Below are positions 35,954-45,219 of a DNA stretch of 64,000 nucleotides, piece by piece. The stretch's first letter is position 1. The number at the start of each line of letters is the position of its first letter. The stretch spans positions 1 to 64,000 of the forward strand of contig NZ_FNDJ01000033.1 of assembly GCF_900099965.1 (NCBI RefSeq), given 5' to 3'. The stretch comes from Nonomuraea jiangxiensis (GTDB lineage Bacteria; Actinomycetota; Actinomycetes; Streptosporangiales; Streptosporangiaceae). The translations under genes and the position numbers were made by a program. The notes beneath the pieces were generated by a model. That model made no database searches, was not told the origin of the DNA, and saw only the letters and a program-made list of their open reading frames with translations.

Positions 35954-37027
35954 GTGGGATCACTGAGGATCGCCCACCGGCTTGAGGGGTTGCCTCCGTA
36001 CGTGCCGGGGCGACGTCCCGAAGCCGGAGAGACGCGCAGGCAGGCGCGCCTGGCGTCGAACGAGGTCCCCTGGCCTCCGCAGGCGGCGATCGTGGACGCG
36101 ATGAAGGACGCGCTGGAGCACGCGCACCGGTATCCGGACATGCAGTACGCCGAGCTGCGCGACGCCATCGCGGCGCACGTCGGCCGGCCGTCCGACCGCA
36201 TCGCGGTCGCCAACGGATCCACCGCGCTGCTGCGTGACATCGTCGGGGTTCTCGTCGAGGCCGGGTCCGAGGTGATCTTCGCCGAGCCGAGCTTTCCGTA
36301 CTACCGCACCGCCGCGATCGCCAACTCGGCGGTGCCGATCGCTGTTCCGCTGCTGGCATACGCCCATGACCTCGACGCCATGCGGGGCGCCATCACGCCC
36401 CGCACCCGGGTCGTCATCATCTGCAACCCGAACAACCCGACGGGCACGGCGTACACCAACGCGGAACTCAAGGAGTTCCTGGCGCGTGTGCCCGAGGACG
36501 TCGCGGTCATCCTCGACGAGGCGTACGTCGAGTTCGCGCGGGACGTCAACGGCCTGGAGCTCATGGACGATCACCCGAACGTGATCGTCGTCCGCACGCT
36601 CAGCAAGGCGCACGGTCTCGCGGGCCTGCGCGTCGGCTATGCCATCGGCGACAGCGAAGTGATGAGCTACGTGTCCCGGCTGGGAGTGCCGTTCCGCATC
36701 GACGGCGTCGCCGTCGCGGGCGCGCTGGCCGCGCTCACGCCGGAGCAGGTGGCCGAGTCCCGGCGTCGCGTGGCCTCGATCGTGGAGGAGCGCGCGGTCC
36801 TCACCACGGCCCTCCGCTCTCGCGGCTGGAACGTCGTCGAGTCCGCGGCGAACTTCGTCTTCCTTCCGCTGGGCGAATCGACCGCGAGCGTGGCCGCCGA
36901 ATGCGCGGCGGGCGGCGTGCTCGTGCGCCCCATCGGCGGCGGCATACGAGTGACCGTCGGCTCCCCGCAGGACACCGAGCACCTCCTCGGCGCCCTGCCC
37001 GTCCTCGCCAACGAACCCCCCCGCTGA
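35954..37027 (+). CDS. PLP aminotransferase, HisC/aromatic type
   Basis: Fold-type I class I/II aminotransferase of 357 aa, the HisC size. Motifs: ASNEVPWPP near the N-terminus, ICNPNNPTGTAYT, VAVILDEAYVEFARD, and the PLP lysine Lys218 in TLSKAHGLAGLRVGY. HisC-like enzymes often transaminate aromatic amino acids; with a ThDP decarboxylase and aldehyde dehydrogenase downstream, tyrosine or a hydroxyphenylalanine isomer is the likely substrate (inference). GTG start follows GGAAGGAG. No other his genes are nearby, which argues against histidine biosynthesis. Confidence 0.88.
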   Translation: MGSLRIAHRLEGLPPYVPGRRPEAGETRRQARLASNEVPWPPQAAIVDAMKDALEHAHRYPDMQYAELRDAIAAHVGRPSDRIAVANGSTALLRDIVGVLVEAGSEVIFAEPSFPYYRTAAIANSAVPIAVPLLAYAHDLDAMRGAITPRTRVVIICNPNNPTGTAYTNAELKEFLARVPEDVAVILDEAYVEFARDVNGLELMDDHPNVIVVRTLSKAHGLAGLRVGYAIGDSEVMSYVSRLGVPFRIDGVAVAGALAALTPEQVAESRRRVASIVEERAVLTTALRSRGWNVVESAANFVFLPLGESTASVAAECAAGGVLVRPIGGGIRVTVGSPQDTEHLLGALPVLANEPPR

Positions 37028-37063
37028 CCGCACTCCCGTGCGGACATACCCGAAAGACCTCCC

Positions 37064-38380
37064 ATGGACATCACCGAGAACACCCCACCGCAGGAGCGAT
37101 CCGACTCGCTGTGGCACGGCCCCATGCGACGCATCCTGCTGTCCAGCTTCAGCGGAAGCGTGATCGAGTTCTACGACTTCGTTCTGTACGTCATAGCGGC
37201 CGCGGTCGTCTTCCCGCACGTCTTCTTCAGCAACCTCTCGCCGACCATGGCGACCATCGCGTCCTTCGTCACGCTCGCCGTCGGCTATGTCGGACGACCG
37301 CTCGGAGGCGTGATCTTCGGCCACTTCGGCGACAGGCTCGGCCGCAAGGGCGTGCTCGTCACCACCATGCTCCTCATGGGCGTCTCCACCATGGCGATCG
37401 GGCTCCTCCCCACCGCCGACCTGATCGGCGCCTTGGCGCCGATCCTCCTCGTCCTCTGCCGGGTCCTGCAGGGTGTGGCCGTCGGCGGCGAGTGGGGCGG
37501 CGCGATGCTCATCGCCCTGGAGAACTCTCCCGGCGCGAAGCGCGGTTTCGCGGCCTCGTTCGCGAGCCTCGGCGCGCCCGCCGGCGCGATGCTGGCCACC
37601 GGATCCATCTCCCTGGCCTCCACGCTCCCGCAGGACCAGTTCCTCGGGTGGGGATGGCGGATTCCCTTCCTGCTCAGCTTCCTGCTCGTCCTGGTCGGCA
37701 TGATGATCCGGCTGAAGGTCAGCGAGAGCCCGCTGTTCAAGTCGCTGAACCAGGAGGCGGAGAAGCGGAGGGTGCCGATCCTGGAGGTCCTGCGCCGCTA
37801 CCCGATGCAGGCCGGGCTCGGCATCATCGTCGCGATCAGCCAGCTGACGATCGACGGCATCGCCACCTCGTGGGCGGTCAACTACAGCGTCGAACTCGGT
37901 GCAGACCGTACGACCATCCTGAACCTGAAGATCCTCGGCTCGGTCGCCCTCCTCATCGCGGCCATCATCAGCGCCCGGCTGAGCGACCGTTGGGGGCGCC
38001 GCCTGCCCCTCGCCGTCGGCATCGTCGCAGCGCTGATCTTCGTCTTCCCGATGCTCAACCTGATCCAGACCGGAACCGCCGGAGGCTTCGCGGGCGCCGT
38101 CATCGTCGGCCAGTTCATCCAGGGCTTCATCCTCGGTCCGCTCGCCGCGTTCCTGGCGGAGTTGTTCCCCACGCGCCTGCGTTTCACCGGTGCTTCGCTG
38201 TGCTTCCAGACCGCTTCGGCGCTCGGCTCGGGCTTCACACCCCTCATCGCGACCTCCCTGGTCGCCGTCGGCGGCGGAATCGCCGTACTGGGCTGGGTGT
38301 GGATAGGGGTGCTCGCCGTCTGCCTCGTGGCGATCCTGATCGCGGCGGAGGGGAGAACGCGGGACCTCAGCGCCATCTAA
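37064..38380 (+). CDS. MFS transporter, metabolite:H+ symporter (MHS) family
   Basis: 438-aa, 12-helix proton symporter of the ShiA/ProP type: SSFSGSVIEFYDFVLYVIAA, YVGRPLGGVIFGHFGDRLGR (motif A) and QGVAVGGEWGGAML are characteristic. MHS members import organic acids, aromatic acids or zwitterions, so this is probably the uptake system for the substrate of the island. It follows the aminotransferase by 36 nt. Confidence 0.92.
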   Translation: MDITENTPPQERSDSLWHGPMRRILLSSFSGSVIEFYDFVLYVIAAAVVFPHVFFSNLSPTMATIASFVTLAVGYVGRPLGGVIFGHFGDRLGRKGVLVTTMLLMGVSTMAIGLLPTADLIGALAPILLVLCRVLQGVAVGGEWGGAMLIALENSPGAKRGFAASFASLGAPAGAMLATGSISLASTLPQDQFLGWGWRIPFLLSFLLVLVGMMIRLKVSESPLFKSLNQEAEKRRVPILEVLRRYPMQAGLGIIVAISQLTIDGIATSWAVNYSVELGADRTTILNLKILGSVALLIAAIISARLSDRWGRRLPLAVGIVAALIFVFPMLNLIQTGTAGGFAGAVIVGQFIQGFILGPLAAFLAELFPTRLRFTGASLCFQTASALGSGFTPLIATSLVAVGGGIAVLGWVWIGVLAVCLVAILIAAEGRTRDLSAI

Positions 38381-38479
38381 CCCCGCGGAGCCGGAGGTTC
38401 AAGCGACACGTAAGAATGACGCGAGGTTGAAGGGGACAAATGCCCCATATCAGCCTCGAACAGGAGGAAAGGTAAGCCA

Positions 38480-40090
38480 ATGACGAAGACCGGTGGAGAA
38501 CTTCTCGCCGAACAGCTGATCGCGGAGGGCGTTCAGACGATTTTCGGCGTGCCCGGGATCCAGCTGGACTACGCGTTGGACGGTCTTGCGCAGAACCGCG
38601 AGGCGATCGACTTCATCTCGGCGCGGCACGAGCAGGGAGCCGCGTACATGGCGGACGGCTATGCGCGGGTGGCCGGCCGGCCCGGTGTCTGCATGGTCGT
38701 GCCCGGTCCTGGCCTCCTGAACGCCGGTGCGGCGTTGTCGACCGCGTTCGCGACGAACAGTCCCGTCGTGTGCATCGCCGGTCAGATCCCCTCGCCGGCC
38801 ATCGGCCGGGGTCTCGGCCTGCTCCATGAGATCCAGGGGCAGACGGACCTGCTCCGCTCGCTCACCAAGTGGAACGGGATCGCGAAGTCGCCCGACGAGA
38901 TCCCCGGCCTGGTCCGCGAAGCGTTCAGGCAGGTCACGAGCGGACGCCCGCGGCCCGTCGGCCTGGAGATCCCCCCGGACGTGCTCCAGGCGACGACGAC
39001 CGCCGGGGTGGTGAATCCCCCGGGTGACCGCACCGGCGAGATCGACGAGGACTCGGTCAGCCGTGCCGTCGAACTCCTCGCCGCCGCCGAGCGGCCGGTG
39101 ATCGTCGCGGGCGGTGGCGTACGCGATGCCGCGTCCAGCGCCGCGCTCCAGGCCCTCGCCGAGCGCCTGGGCGCGCCCGTCATCACCAGCCGGAACGGTA
39201 AGGGCGCCATCAGCGACCGGCACCCGCTCGCCCTGTCGCGCCTGGCCGGTGCGGAGGTCCTGGAGAACGCGGACGTCGTGCTCGCCGTCGGCACTCGCTT
39301 CCTCACCATGACCGGGCAGCCGGTCGTCCGGCCCGGCCGCCACCGCCTCGTCGCGATCAACGCGGACCCCGCCGATGTGGGCGCGCCGCGCGAGTTCGAG
39401 GTCGCGGTCATCGCCGAGGCCAAGGTCGCACTGGAGGCGATCGTGAACGCCCTGCCCGGCGGCAACCGGGAAGCGCCGGTGCTCGACGGCCACCGCAAGC
39501 GCGAACGCGATGCGCTGAGCGTGATCGCGCCGCAGGTGGAGTGGCTTCGGGCGATCCGCGCGGCCCTGCCGGACGACGGCATCTTCGTCGAGGAGCTCAC
39601 GCAGGTCGGTTATGCGGCGCGGCTGGCGTTCCCGGTGTATCAAGCGGGCACCTACGTGACGCCGGGATACCAGGGCACGCTCGGCTACGGTTTCCCGACC
39701 GGCCTCGGCGCCGCCGTCGGGGCCGGGGGCCGGCAGGTCGTCTCGATCAACGGTGACGGCGGGTTCGGGTGGGCGCTTCAGGAGCTGTCCACCGCCGCCA
39801 AGTACGGCATCGGGCTCGTGACCGTGGTGTTCAGCAACGACGCGTTCGGCAACGTGCAGCGCATCCAGAGCGAGACGTTCGGTCGCAACATCGGCGTCGA
39901 GCTCAAGAACCCCGACTTCGTGGCCCTGGCCAGGGAGTTCGGCGTCGCGGGGGAGCGGGTCACCACGCCTGAGGGGCTCGGGGACGCCATCCGCAACGCC
40001 CGCGGAACGGACGCACCGGTGCTCATCGAGGTCCCCCTGGGCGACGTTCCCTCCCCGTGGAAGCTCCTGGCGGAACAGCCCATCGGCTGA
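38480..40090 (+). CDS. ThDP-dependent decarboxylase of the acetolactate synthase-like family, probable arylpyruvate decarboxylase
   Basis: 536 aa with three ThDP-enzyme domains. Glu51 in ARHEQGAAYMADGYARV is the cofactor-activating glutamate. The ThDP-binding motif is INGDGGFG (Gly425-Asp426-Gly427) running to VVFSNDAFGN. Annotated relatives include acetolactate synthase and oxo-acid decarboxylases. The absence of a regulatory subunit or other branched-chain genes, and its place between an aromatic-type aminotransferase and an aldehyde dehydrogenase, favour decarboxylation of a (hydroxy)phenylpyruvate to the arylacetaldehyde. GGAGG and AAAGG lie upstream. Confidence 0.85.
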   Translation: MTKTGGELLAEQLIAEGVQTIFGVPGIQLDYALDGLAQNREAIDFISARHEQGAAYMADGYARVAGRPGVCMVVPGPGLLNAGAALSTAFATNSPVVCIAGQIPSPAIGRGLGLLHEIQGQTDLLRSLTKWNGIAKSPDEIPGLVREAFRQVTSGRPRPVGLEIPPDVLQATTTAGVVNPPGDRTGEIDEDSVSRAVELLAAAERPVIVAGGGVRDAASSAALQALAERLGAPVITSRNGKGAISDRHPLALSRLAGAEVLENADVVLAVGTRFLTMTGQPVVRPGRHRLVAINADPADVGAPREFEVAVIAEAKVALEAIVNALPGGNREAPVLDGHRKRERDALSVIAPQVEWLRAIRAALPDDGIFVEELTQVGYAARLAFPVYQAGTYVTPGYQGTLGYGFPTGLGAAVGAGGRQVVSINGDGGFGWALQELSTAAKYGIGLVTVVFSNDAFGNVQRIQSETFGRNIGVELKNPDFVALAREFGVAGERVTTPEGLGDAIRNARGTDAPVLIEVPLGDVPSPWKLLAEQPIG

Positions 40091-40156
40091 GCAGCGGCGC
40101 GAGGAGGCGTTCTCGGCCCGCTTCGCAGGCCCGACAATCGTGATCTAAGGAGAAGC

Positions 40157-41599
40157 ATGGCAGCACCCAGGGGCATCGTCGACGATTCGTTGTGGCTGGA
40201 CAATGCCCGGGTCGTTCCGTCGGGGACGTCGTACGAGCCGGTGGACGACTCCGCGACCGGTGAGGAGATCGCCAGGCTGCGCTCCGCCACCACCGAGGAC
40301 GTCGACCGCGCCTTCGACTCCGCCGCACGCGCGCAGAGGCAGTGGGCGAACGTGTCGCCCGCTGATCGCGTCGCCGTGGTCGGGAAGGCCGCGGACGTTT
40401 TGGCGGGCATGGCGGACGACCTCGCCGCCACGATGCAGGCCGAAGTCGGCACCGTGGCGAGCCAGGTCCACGGAGCGCAGGTGGGCCTGGGCCTCGCGGC
40501 CATCCGTCTCACGGCGGCCTCGGCACTTGACGCGATCACGGAGCGCGAGAGGATCGGCGGCTCGGACGTCGTCCGCGAACCGGCTGGCGTCGTCGGAGCG
40601 ATCACCCCGTGGAACTACCCGCTGTTCCAGGTGGCCTTGAAGGTGGCCCCGGCGATCGCCGCCGGTTGCGCCGTCGTCCTCAAGCCGGCGAACGTCGCCC
40701 CGCTCACGACGTTCCTCGTGGCGGAGGCCTTCGCCGAGGCCGGGCTGCCCGCCGGCGTACTGAACGTCGTCTGCGGAAGCGGCGGGAGCGTGGGCAGCGC
40801 GGTCGCGGGCCACGCACGCGCCGACTTCGTCTCCTTCACCGGCTCCGTCGAGACCGGGCGCAAGGTCGCCATGTCCGCCGCTCAGTGGGGGACGCGCACC
40901 TCGCTGGAGCTGGGCGGAAAGAGCGCCGCGATCGTGCTCGATGAGGACAAGGTGCGGGCCGCGGTGCGGCACACGATCGCGAGCTGCTTCGCCAACGCGG
41001 GCCAGACGTGCGCGGCGCTGTCTCGGCTGATCGTTCCGCGCCACCTGCTCGACGTGGCCGAGGACGTGGCCCGCGAGGCGATGGCGCAGGTCGTCGTGGG
41101 CGACCCCGCCGATCCGGCCAGCACCGTCGGACCGCTGGCGAACCAGGACCAGCGGGACAGGGTGGCCGAGCACCTCCGGGTGGCCGGTGAGACCGCGGGG
41201 GTGCGCACCGTCGCGTCGCAGGACGTCTCCCACCTGACCCGCGGTTGGTATGTCCCGCCCACGGTGCTCGTGGCCGACGACCCCGGCGCGCCGATCGTGC
41301 AGGAGGAGGTGTTCGGGCCCGTGCTCGTGATCCAGCCTGCCGACGACGAGGCGCATGCGATCGAGCTCGCCGAAGCGACGCGGTTCGGCCTCATCGCTCG
41401 CGTGTGGACCGATGACGCCGAGCGCTTCGAGAGCGTCGCCCGGCTGCTCCGGGTCGGCGGCGTGATCCAGAGCGATGCCCCGACGGTGTGGGACGCGCCG
41501 TTCGGAGGGGTCAAAGACTCGGGTTACGGGCGCGAGCGGGGTGCCTACGGGGTCGAGGAGTACCTCGTACCGAAGTCGCTGCAGCCACTCGTCAGGTAG
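40157..41599 (+). CDS. Aldehyde dehydrogenase, probable arylacetaldehyde dehydrogenase
   Basis: NAD(P)-dependent ALDH of 480 aa: GAITPWNYPLFQVALKVAPA, SLELGGKSAAIVLDED (base Glu), CFANAGQTCAALSR (nucleophile Cys) and EEVFGPVLVIQ. Close in layout to benzaldehyde/phenylacetaldehyde dehydrogenases. Last gene of the right arm; would deliver hydroxyphenylacetate to the flavin monooxygenase and hpa enzymes. AAGGAG precedes the ATG. A decayed gene follows its stop within 4 nt. Confidence 0.9.
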   Translation: MAAPRGIVDDSLWLDNARVVPSGTSYEPVDDSATGEEIARLRSATTEDVDRAFDSAARAQRQWANVSPADRVAVVGKAADVLAGMADDLAATMQAEVGTVASQVHGAQVGLGLAAIRLTAASALDAITERERIGGSDVVREPAGVVGAITPWNYPLFQVALKVAPAIAAGCAVVLKPANVAPLTTFLVAEAFAEAGLPAGVLNVVCGSGGSVGSAVAGHARADFVSFTGSVETGRKVAMSAAQWGTRTSLELGGKSAAIVLDEDKVRAAVRHTIASCFANAGQTCAALSRLIVPRHLLDVAEDVAREAMAQVVVGDPADPASTVGPLANQDQRDRVAEHLRVAGETAGVRTVASQDVSHLTRGWYVPPTVLVADDPGAPIVQEEVFGPVLVIQPADDEAHAIELAEATRFGLIARVWTDDAERFESVARLLRVGGVIQSDAPTVWDAPFGGVKDSGYGRERGAYGVEEYLVPKSLQPLVR

Positions 41600-41602
41600 G
41601 GG

Positions 41603-41971
41603 CTACGAGGACGACACCGAGAAGCTGTTGGTGACGAAGTCCATCCCCCCGCTGGACGAGGTGATCTCGTAGCCGAACTGCACGTCGCCGAGCGTCACGT
41701 CACCCATCCAGCCATTCGTACGCAGCCAGTTGAGCACCGCCTTGATGTCCACGGTGCCGGAGTTGGTGTTGCCGGTCCTGACGAAGGAGAAGACCTGGTT
41801 GGCGCCGTTGCTGCCACGGTAGACGTCCCAGCTTTGTAGCCGCCGTTGGACCAGGTGCCCCACCGGTCGGTGGAGGACCAGGCGGCGGCCTGCGCGGGCG
41901 GGCTGAGGAAGCCGATGACGATCGCCGACACGCAGACGGGGACGGGCCGGCGGGGCCCGGTATGCGCGCAT
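41603..41971 (-). pseudogene. Remnant of a secreted GH12 endoglucanase
   Basis: Minus strand. One frame keeps the end of a signal peptide and the mature N-terminus (AQAAAWSSTDRWGTWSNGGY). After about 41830 another frame carries the GH12 C-terminus (SWDVYRGSNGANQVFSFVRT, then LGDVQFGYEI and VTNSFSVSSS). About 130 residues with the catalytic nucleophile are missing, and there are frameshifts at the join and in the signal peptide (ATG 41971 is out of frame with it). Clearly non-functional; the parent was a typical ~230-aa secreted cellulase. Confidence 0.85.
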
Positions 41972-42006
41972 GCGTCGCTCGCGGCATAGCGGGCCCCGAC
42001 CAGGTG

Positions 42007-43071
42007 TTACCTGTCATAGGCCCTCGGCAGGCGCATGCCGCGCTCGGCCATGATCTGCCGGACCCGGTTCGGGTAGTCCGTGATGATGCCGTCGATCCCC
42101 ATGTCCATGAGGGCCTCGATGGTGGCGGGGTCGTCGCAGGTCCACGGGATGACCTTCAGGCCACGCCGGTGCGCGTCCGAGACCATCTTCTTGTCGACGT
42201 AGAAGCGGAAGGCCGGATCGCTGATCGTGCCGTTCTGCGGGAAGCCGTACACCGGAGACAGGGCCGTGACGCCCGGGATGGCGGCGGCGGCCCTGACGAA
42301 GTCGCCGCCGAAGTCGTCGGCGTCGATCCCGCCGAGCCACGGAGAGGCGCCCGGCTTGCCCACTTGGAGGAAGTCGTAGTTGGTCAGCGCCACCAGCGGC
42401 CACTTCCGCGCGAGCCGGTGCATCTCCATCAGCGCGCCCCAGTCGAAGGACTGGATGGTGACCTGGTCCTCGATGCCCGAGGCGCGGATCTCCTCGAACA
42501 CCCGGCGGACGAAAACCTCGCGCGGCGCGGTCTGCTCCGGCGCGCCGGCCTCGACCTTGGTCTCGATGTTCAGCTTGACCCGCTTGGCCTTGAACGTCTT
42601 GACGAGGTTCAGCACGTCCTTGAGCTCGACCATCCGGAAGCCGGGGACGACCTCCTGCTCGGGATAGCCGGGCAGCTGCTGGTATCCGCAGTCCATGGTC
42701 TTGATCTGAGCCAGGGTCAGATCCTTGATGAACTTGCCGACGTAGGGGAACATCGGGTCTTCGGGGGTGACCGGCGCGGTGTCGCGGCACTTCTGCGCGC
42801 TGATCTGCCGGTCGTGGTTGACCACGACCTTCAGGTCCTTGGTGACGTGGGTGTCCAGCTCAAGGGTGCTGACTCCGAGACGCAGGGCTTTGGCGAAACC
42901 CTCCAGCGACTCCTCGGTCGTCATGCCGAGCCCGCCACGGTGGGCTTGCAGGTCGAAGTGGTTCTTCTGGCTCTGTACGCCGTGGTCATCGGCCGCCGAC
43001 GCGTGGGCAGCCTGCGGCACGACGAGTACGGGAGCGAAGGCCAGACTTACCAAGGCATGGCGAAGGTGCAC
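42007..43071 (-). CDS. Secreted glycerophosphodiester phosphodiesterase
   Basis: Hydrolyses glycerophosphodiesters to glycerol-3-phosphate and an alcohol, outside the cell. 354 aa: signal peptide to about residue 27 (cleavage near AAHASAADD), then the GDPD TIM barrel with FDLQAHRGG, STLELDTHVTKDLKVVVNHD (Glu-x-Asp metal ligands and the second His), LNIETKVE and the C-terminal MDMGIDGIITDYP. Stands alone; the upstream 105 nt hold no feature I recognise. Confidence 0.95.
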   Translation of the reverse strand: MHLRHALVSLAFAPVLVVPQAAHASAADDHGVQSQKNHFDLQAHRGGLGMTTEESLEGFAKALRLGVSTLELDTHVTKDLKVVVNHDRQISAQKCRDTAPVTPEDPMFPYVGKFIKDLTLAQIKTMDCGYQQLPGYPEQEVVPGFRMVELKDVLNLVKTFKAKRVKLNIETKVEAGAPEQTAPREVFVRRVFEEIRASGIEDQVTIQSFDWGALMEMHRLARKWPLVALTNYDFLQVGKPGASPWLGGIDADDFGGDFVRAAAAIPGVTALSPVYGFPQNGTISDPAFRFYVDKKMVSDAHRRGLKVIPWTCDDPATIEALMDMGIDGIITDYPNRVRQIMAERGMRLPRAYDR

Positions 43072-43176
43072 GGGATGCTCCGCTTGTTAGGTCGAGATGA
43101 CCTTGGCGACGCTAGAGGCCCACCCGCCCCCTCGCTGCGGCGATGGCGTAATGAGGCCATGAACGTTCGCGAAACG

Positions 43177-43824
43177 CTACCTTCGCCGGGAGAACCCCGG
43201 GTCCGGCTGCGGCGTTTCCGGGCGTTCGACGCGGGTGGGGTTGCCGCGTACGAGCTCGTCGTGGATGTGCCGGCGGGCGGTGGCGACGGCGCGCTCCGCC
43301 GCCTCGTCACCGCGCTCGATGCGCTCACGCAGCAGCCGCATGGCGATGCGGCGGTTGAGGGTGAACTGCCGCTCGGTGTCGACCACGACGACGATCCCCG
43401 TGGGCCGGTGGGTCGCGCGCACGGCCGTACTGGCCTTGTTGCGGTGTTGCCCGCCGGGGCCGCCGGTGCGGCAGGCGACGATGTCGACGTCCGCTTCGGC
43501 GAAGCTCGTGCGCGGGGAGCCGACCTGGCACGGCTGGGCGATGACGTACCAGTTCTTCCGGCGACTGCTCGCCCGGTACGGGCTGGGGGCCTGCCAGCAG
43601 AGGGTTCCCGACCACGAGGCGGCGAACTCCTCGGCGCCGGCTCCGGTGATCTGGACCAGGGCGGAGCGGTAGGTGCCGGGGCGGTCGCCTGGGACGGTCT
43701 GGGCGCGATGGGTCTCCAGGCTCTGCCGGGTGGCGTCGGCTTCGAGGCGATGCAGCAGCCGGGCCAGCGCCCAGGTGCACTCCTGCGGGCCGCGCCCGGC
43801 CGACAGGAGCAGGTGGACGCTCAC
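43177..43824 (-). CDS. prfH: PrfH-type peptide chain release factor homologue
   Basis: 215 aa, domain 3-like release factor with the peptidyl-hydrolysis motif in CRTGGPGGQHRNKASTAVRA, but without the stop-codon recognition domain of RF1/RF2. PrfH of other bacteria recognises ribosomes cleaved in the 16S decoding centre and releases the stalled peptide so that RtcB2 can reseal the rRNA. GTG start overlaps the rtcB stop by 4 nt (GTGA), confirming the pair. Confidence 0.93.
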   Translation of the reverse strand: MSVHLLLSAGRGPQECTWALARLLHRLEADATRQSLETHRAQTVPGDRPGTYRSALVQITGAGAEEFAASWSGTLCWQAPSPYRASSRRKNWYVIAQPCQVGSPRTSFAEADVDIVACRTGGPGGQHRNKASTAVRATHRPTGIVVVVDTERQFTLNRRIAMRLLRERIERGDEAAERAVATARRHIHDELVRGNPTRVERPETPQPDPGFSRRR

Positions 43825-45020
43825 GACCGCCCCCGCTTACGGCGGTTACCGGGCGTGGACCCGAGGTCGGGCGTCTTGTACGTGACCAGCGGGACCGTGG
43901 TGGCCACGGGCGTGGCCAGGTCATGGGCGACGAGGTCGGCGATCACCTGCTCGATGCGCTTGTAGGCCGTCGGCGCCTCCTCGAAGAGCAGCTGGCGGTC
44001 GCCGCACACCACCAGCGACCCCACCGGTGTGCGGCGCAGCTCCTCGACCGTGTGCTTGGCCCGCCCCCGGCGCAGGGCGTCGGCACGCGACATCTTGCGG
44101 CCCGCGCCGTGCGCCACGGAATGACCGGCGTCCGGCCCGGCGTGGGCGGCCACGAGGTAGGAAGGCGTGCCTCGGGTGCCGGCGATGAGCACGTCGCGGC
44201 CGTCACCCGGCGCCGCCCCCTTGCGGTGCAGGTAGCCGCCGTCGCGGACCTCGACCAGGTTGTGGCACTGGTCGACGATCGGCTCGGTGGGCTCGGTGCC
44301 CAGGGCGTGGGCGACCCGGGCGGCCAGCAGCCGCCGGTTGAGCGACCCCCAGCGTACGGCGTCGTCGTGCATCGCCAGGTAGGCGCCGGGATCGGGGGCG
44401 GGGCCCGCGCCGTGGACCTCGGTGTGCGCCCGCAGGATCCGCTCGCCGAGCCCTCGGGAACCGCTGTGGACGACGAGGACCAGGTCGCCGGCGGCGAGTC
44501 CGAGCCGGCTCGCGTGGTCCGGCTCGAAGACGGTCCCGATCCGCGCCAGCTCGACGAAGTGGTTGCCCCGGCCGACCGTCCCGAGGCCCTCGATGTGACC
44601 GGCGGGAATGTCGCCCTTCACCACGGCCCAGGCCGGGTCGTCGGCATCCTGCTCGGGATGCAGCGCGCGGTCGAGATCGGGGAACCGGGCGGCGAGCCTC
44701 TCAGGTACGGCGCGCTTGAGCCTGATGGGGAACACGGCGATGCCGCAGCCGATGTCGGAGCCCACCAGGAACGGGTAGAGCCTGGTCGAGGCCATGGCGG
44801 CGCCGATGGGGGCGCCCTTGCCGGGGTGCAGGTCCGGCATCGCGGCGACGTGCGTCATGCCGTCGAGGGCGGCCACCTGGTGGCACTGCGCGAGGGCATC
44901 GGACTCGATCCAGCTCGCGGGAGAGGCGAACACGGCGACCGTGGCCGGGGCGGACGGCAGCGGGGAATCCTGCCGGGAGGGTTGCTGCGACAAAGACGCT
45001 CTCTTCGCTGAACAAGGCAT
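43821..45020 (-). CDS. rtcB: RtcB-family RNA ligase paired with PrfH (RtcB2 type)
   Basis: GTP- and Mn-dependent 3'-phosphate RNA ligase. About 399 aa, shorter than tRNA-type RtcB. Metal and guanylylation residues are seen: PDLHPGKGAPIG, VGSDIGCGIAVF (Asp, Cys), VGRGNHFVEL (His), VVHSGSRGLGERI (His) and VAHGAGRKMSR (His that takes GMP). Start is uncertain: ATG 45018-45020, an upstream TTG at 45065 or a TTG nearer SLSQQPSRQ are possible, none with a strong ribosome site. Coupled to prfH. Confidence 0.92.
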   Translation of the reverse strand: MPCSAKRASLSQQPSRQDSPLPSAPATVAVFASPASWIESDALAQCHQVAALDGMTHVAAMPDLHPGKGAPIGAAMASTRLYPFLVGSDIGCGIAVFPIRLKRAVPERLAARFPDLDRALHPEQDADDPAWAVVKGDIPAGHIEGLGTVGRGNHFVELARIGTVFEPDHASRLGLAAGDLVLVVHSGSRGLGERILRAHTEVHGAGPAPDPGAYLAMHDDAVRWGSLNRRLLAARVAHALGTEPTEPIVDQCHNLVEVRDGGYLHRKGAAPGDGRDVLIAGTRGTPSYLVAAHAGPDAGHSVAHGAGRKMSRADALRRGRAKHTVEELRRTPVGSLVVCGDRQLLFEEAPTAYKRIEQVIADLVAHDLATPVATTVPLVTYKTPDLGSTPGNRRKRGRS

Positions 45021-45219
45021 GGGCGGGCGGGCATGGCGGCGCGGGTCGGCGCCGTGGCATCTCAAAGAGCGGGGTGATGTCCGTCAACGCGTCATGGACA
45101 CCACGTTCCCCTGAGCCCGTCACCCGAGGCAAACGATTTTCGCCCGTACGGGGCGCCCACTCGATCGTGCGCCTGCGGCGGCCAGGTCAGGCCGACCGCC
45201 GCGTCACGGCACCCGTCGA

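Noticed and set aside
35954-37027. HisC-like gene as histidine biosynthesis
   Set aside because: No other his genes nearby; embedded with transporter, ThDP decarboxylase and aldehyde dehydrogenase of an aromatic route.
38480-40090. ThDP enzyme as acetolactate synthase for branched-chain amino acids
   Set aside because: No small regulatory subunit, no ilvC or leu genes; catabolic context favours an oxo-acid decarboxylase, though sequence alone cannot exclude it.
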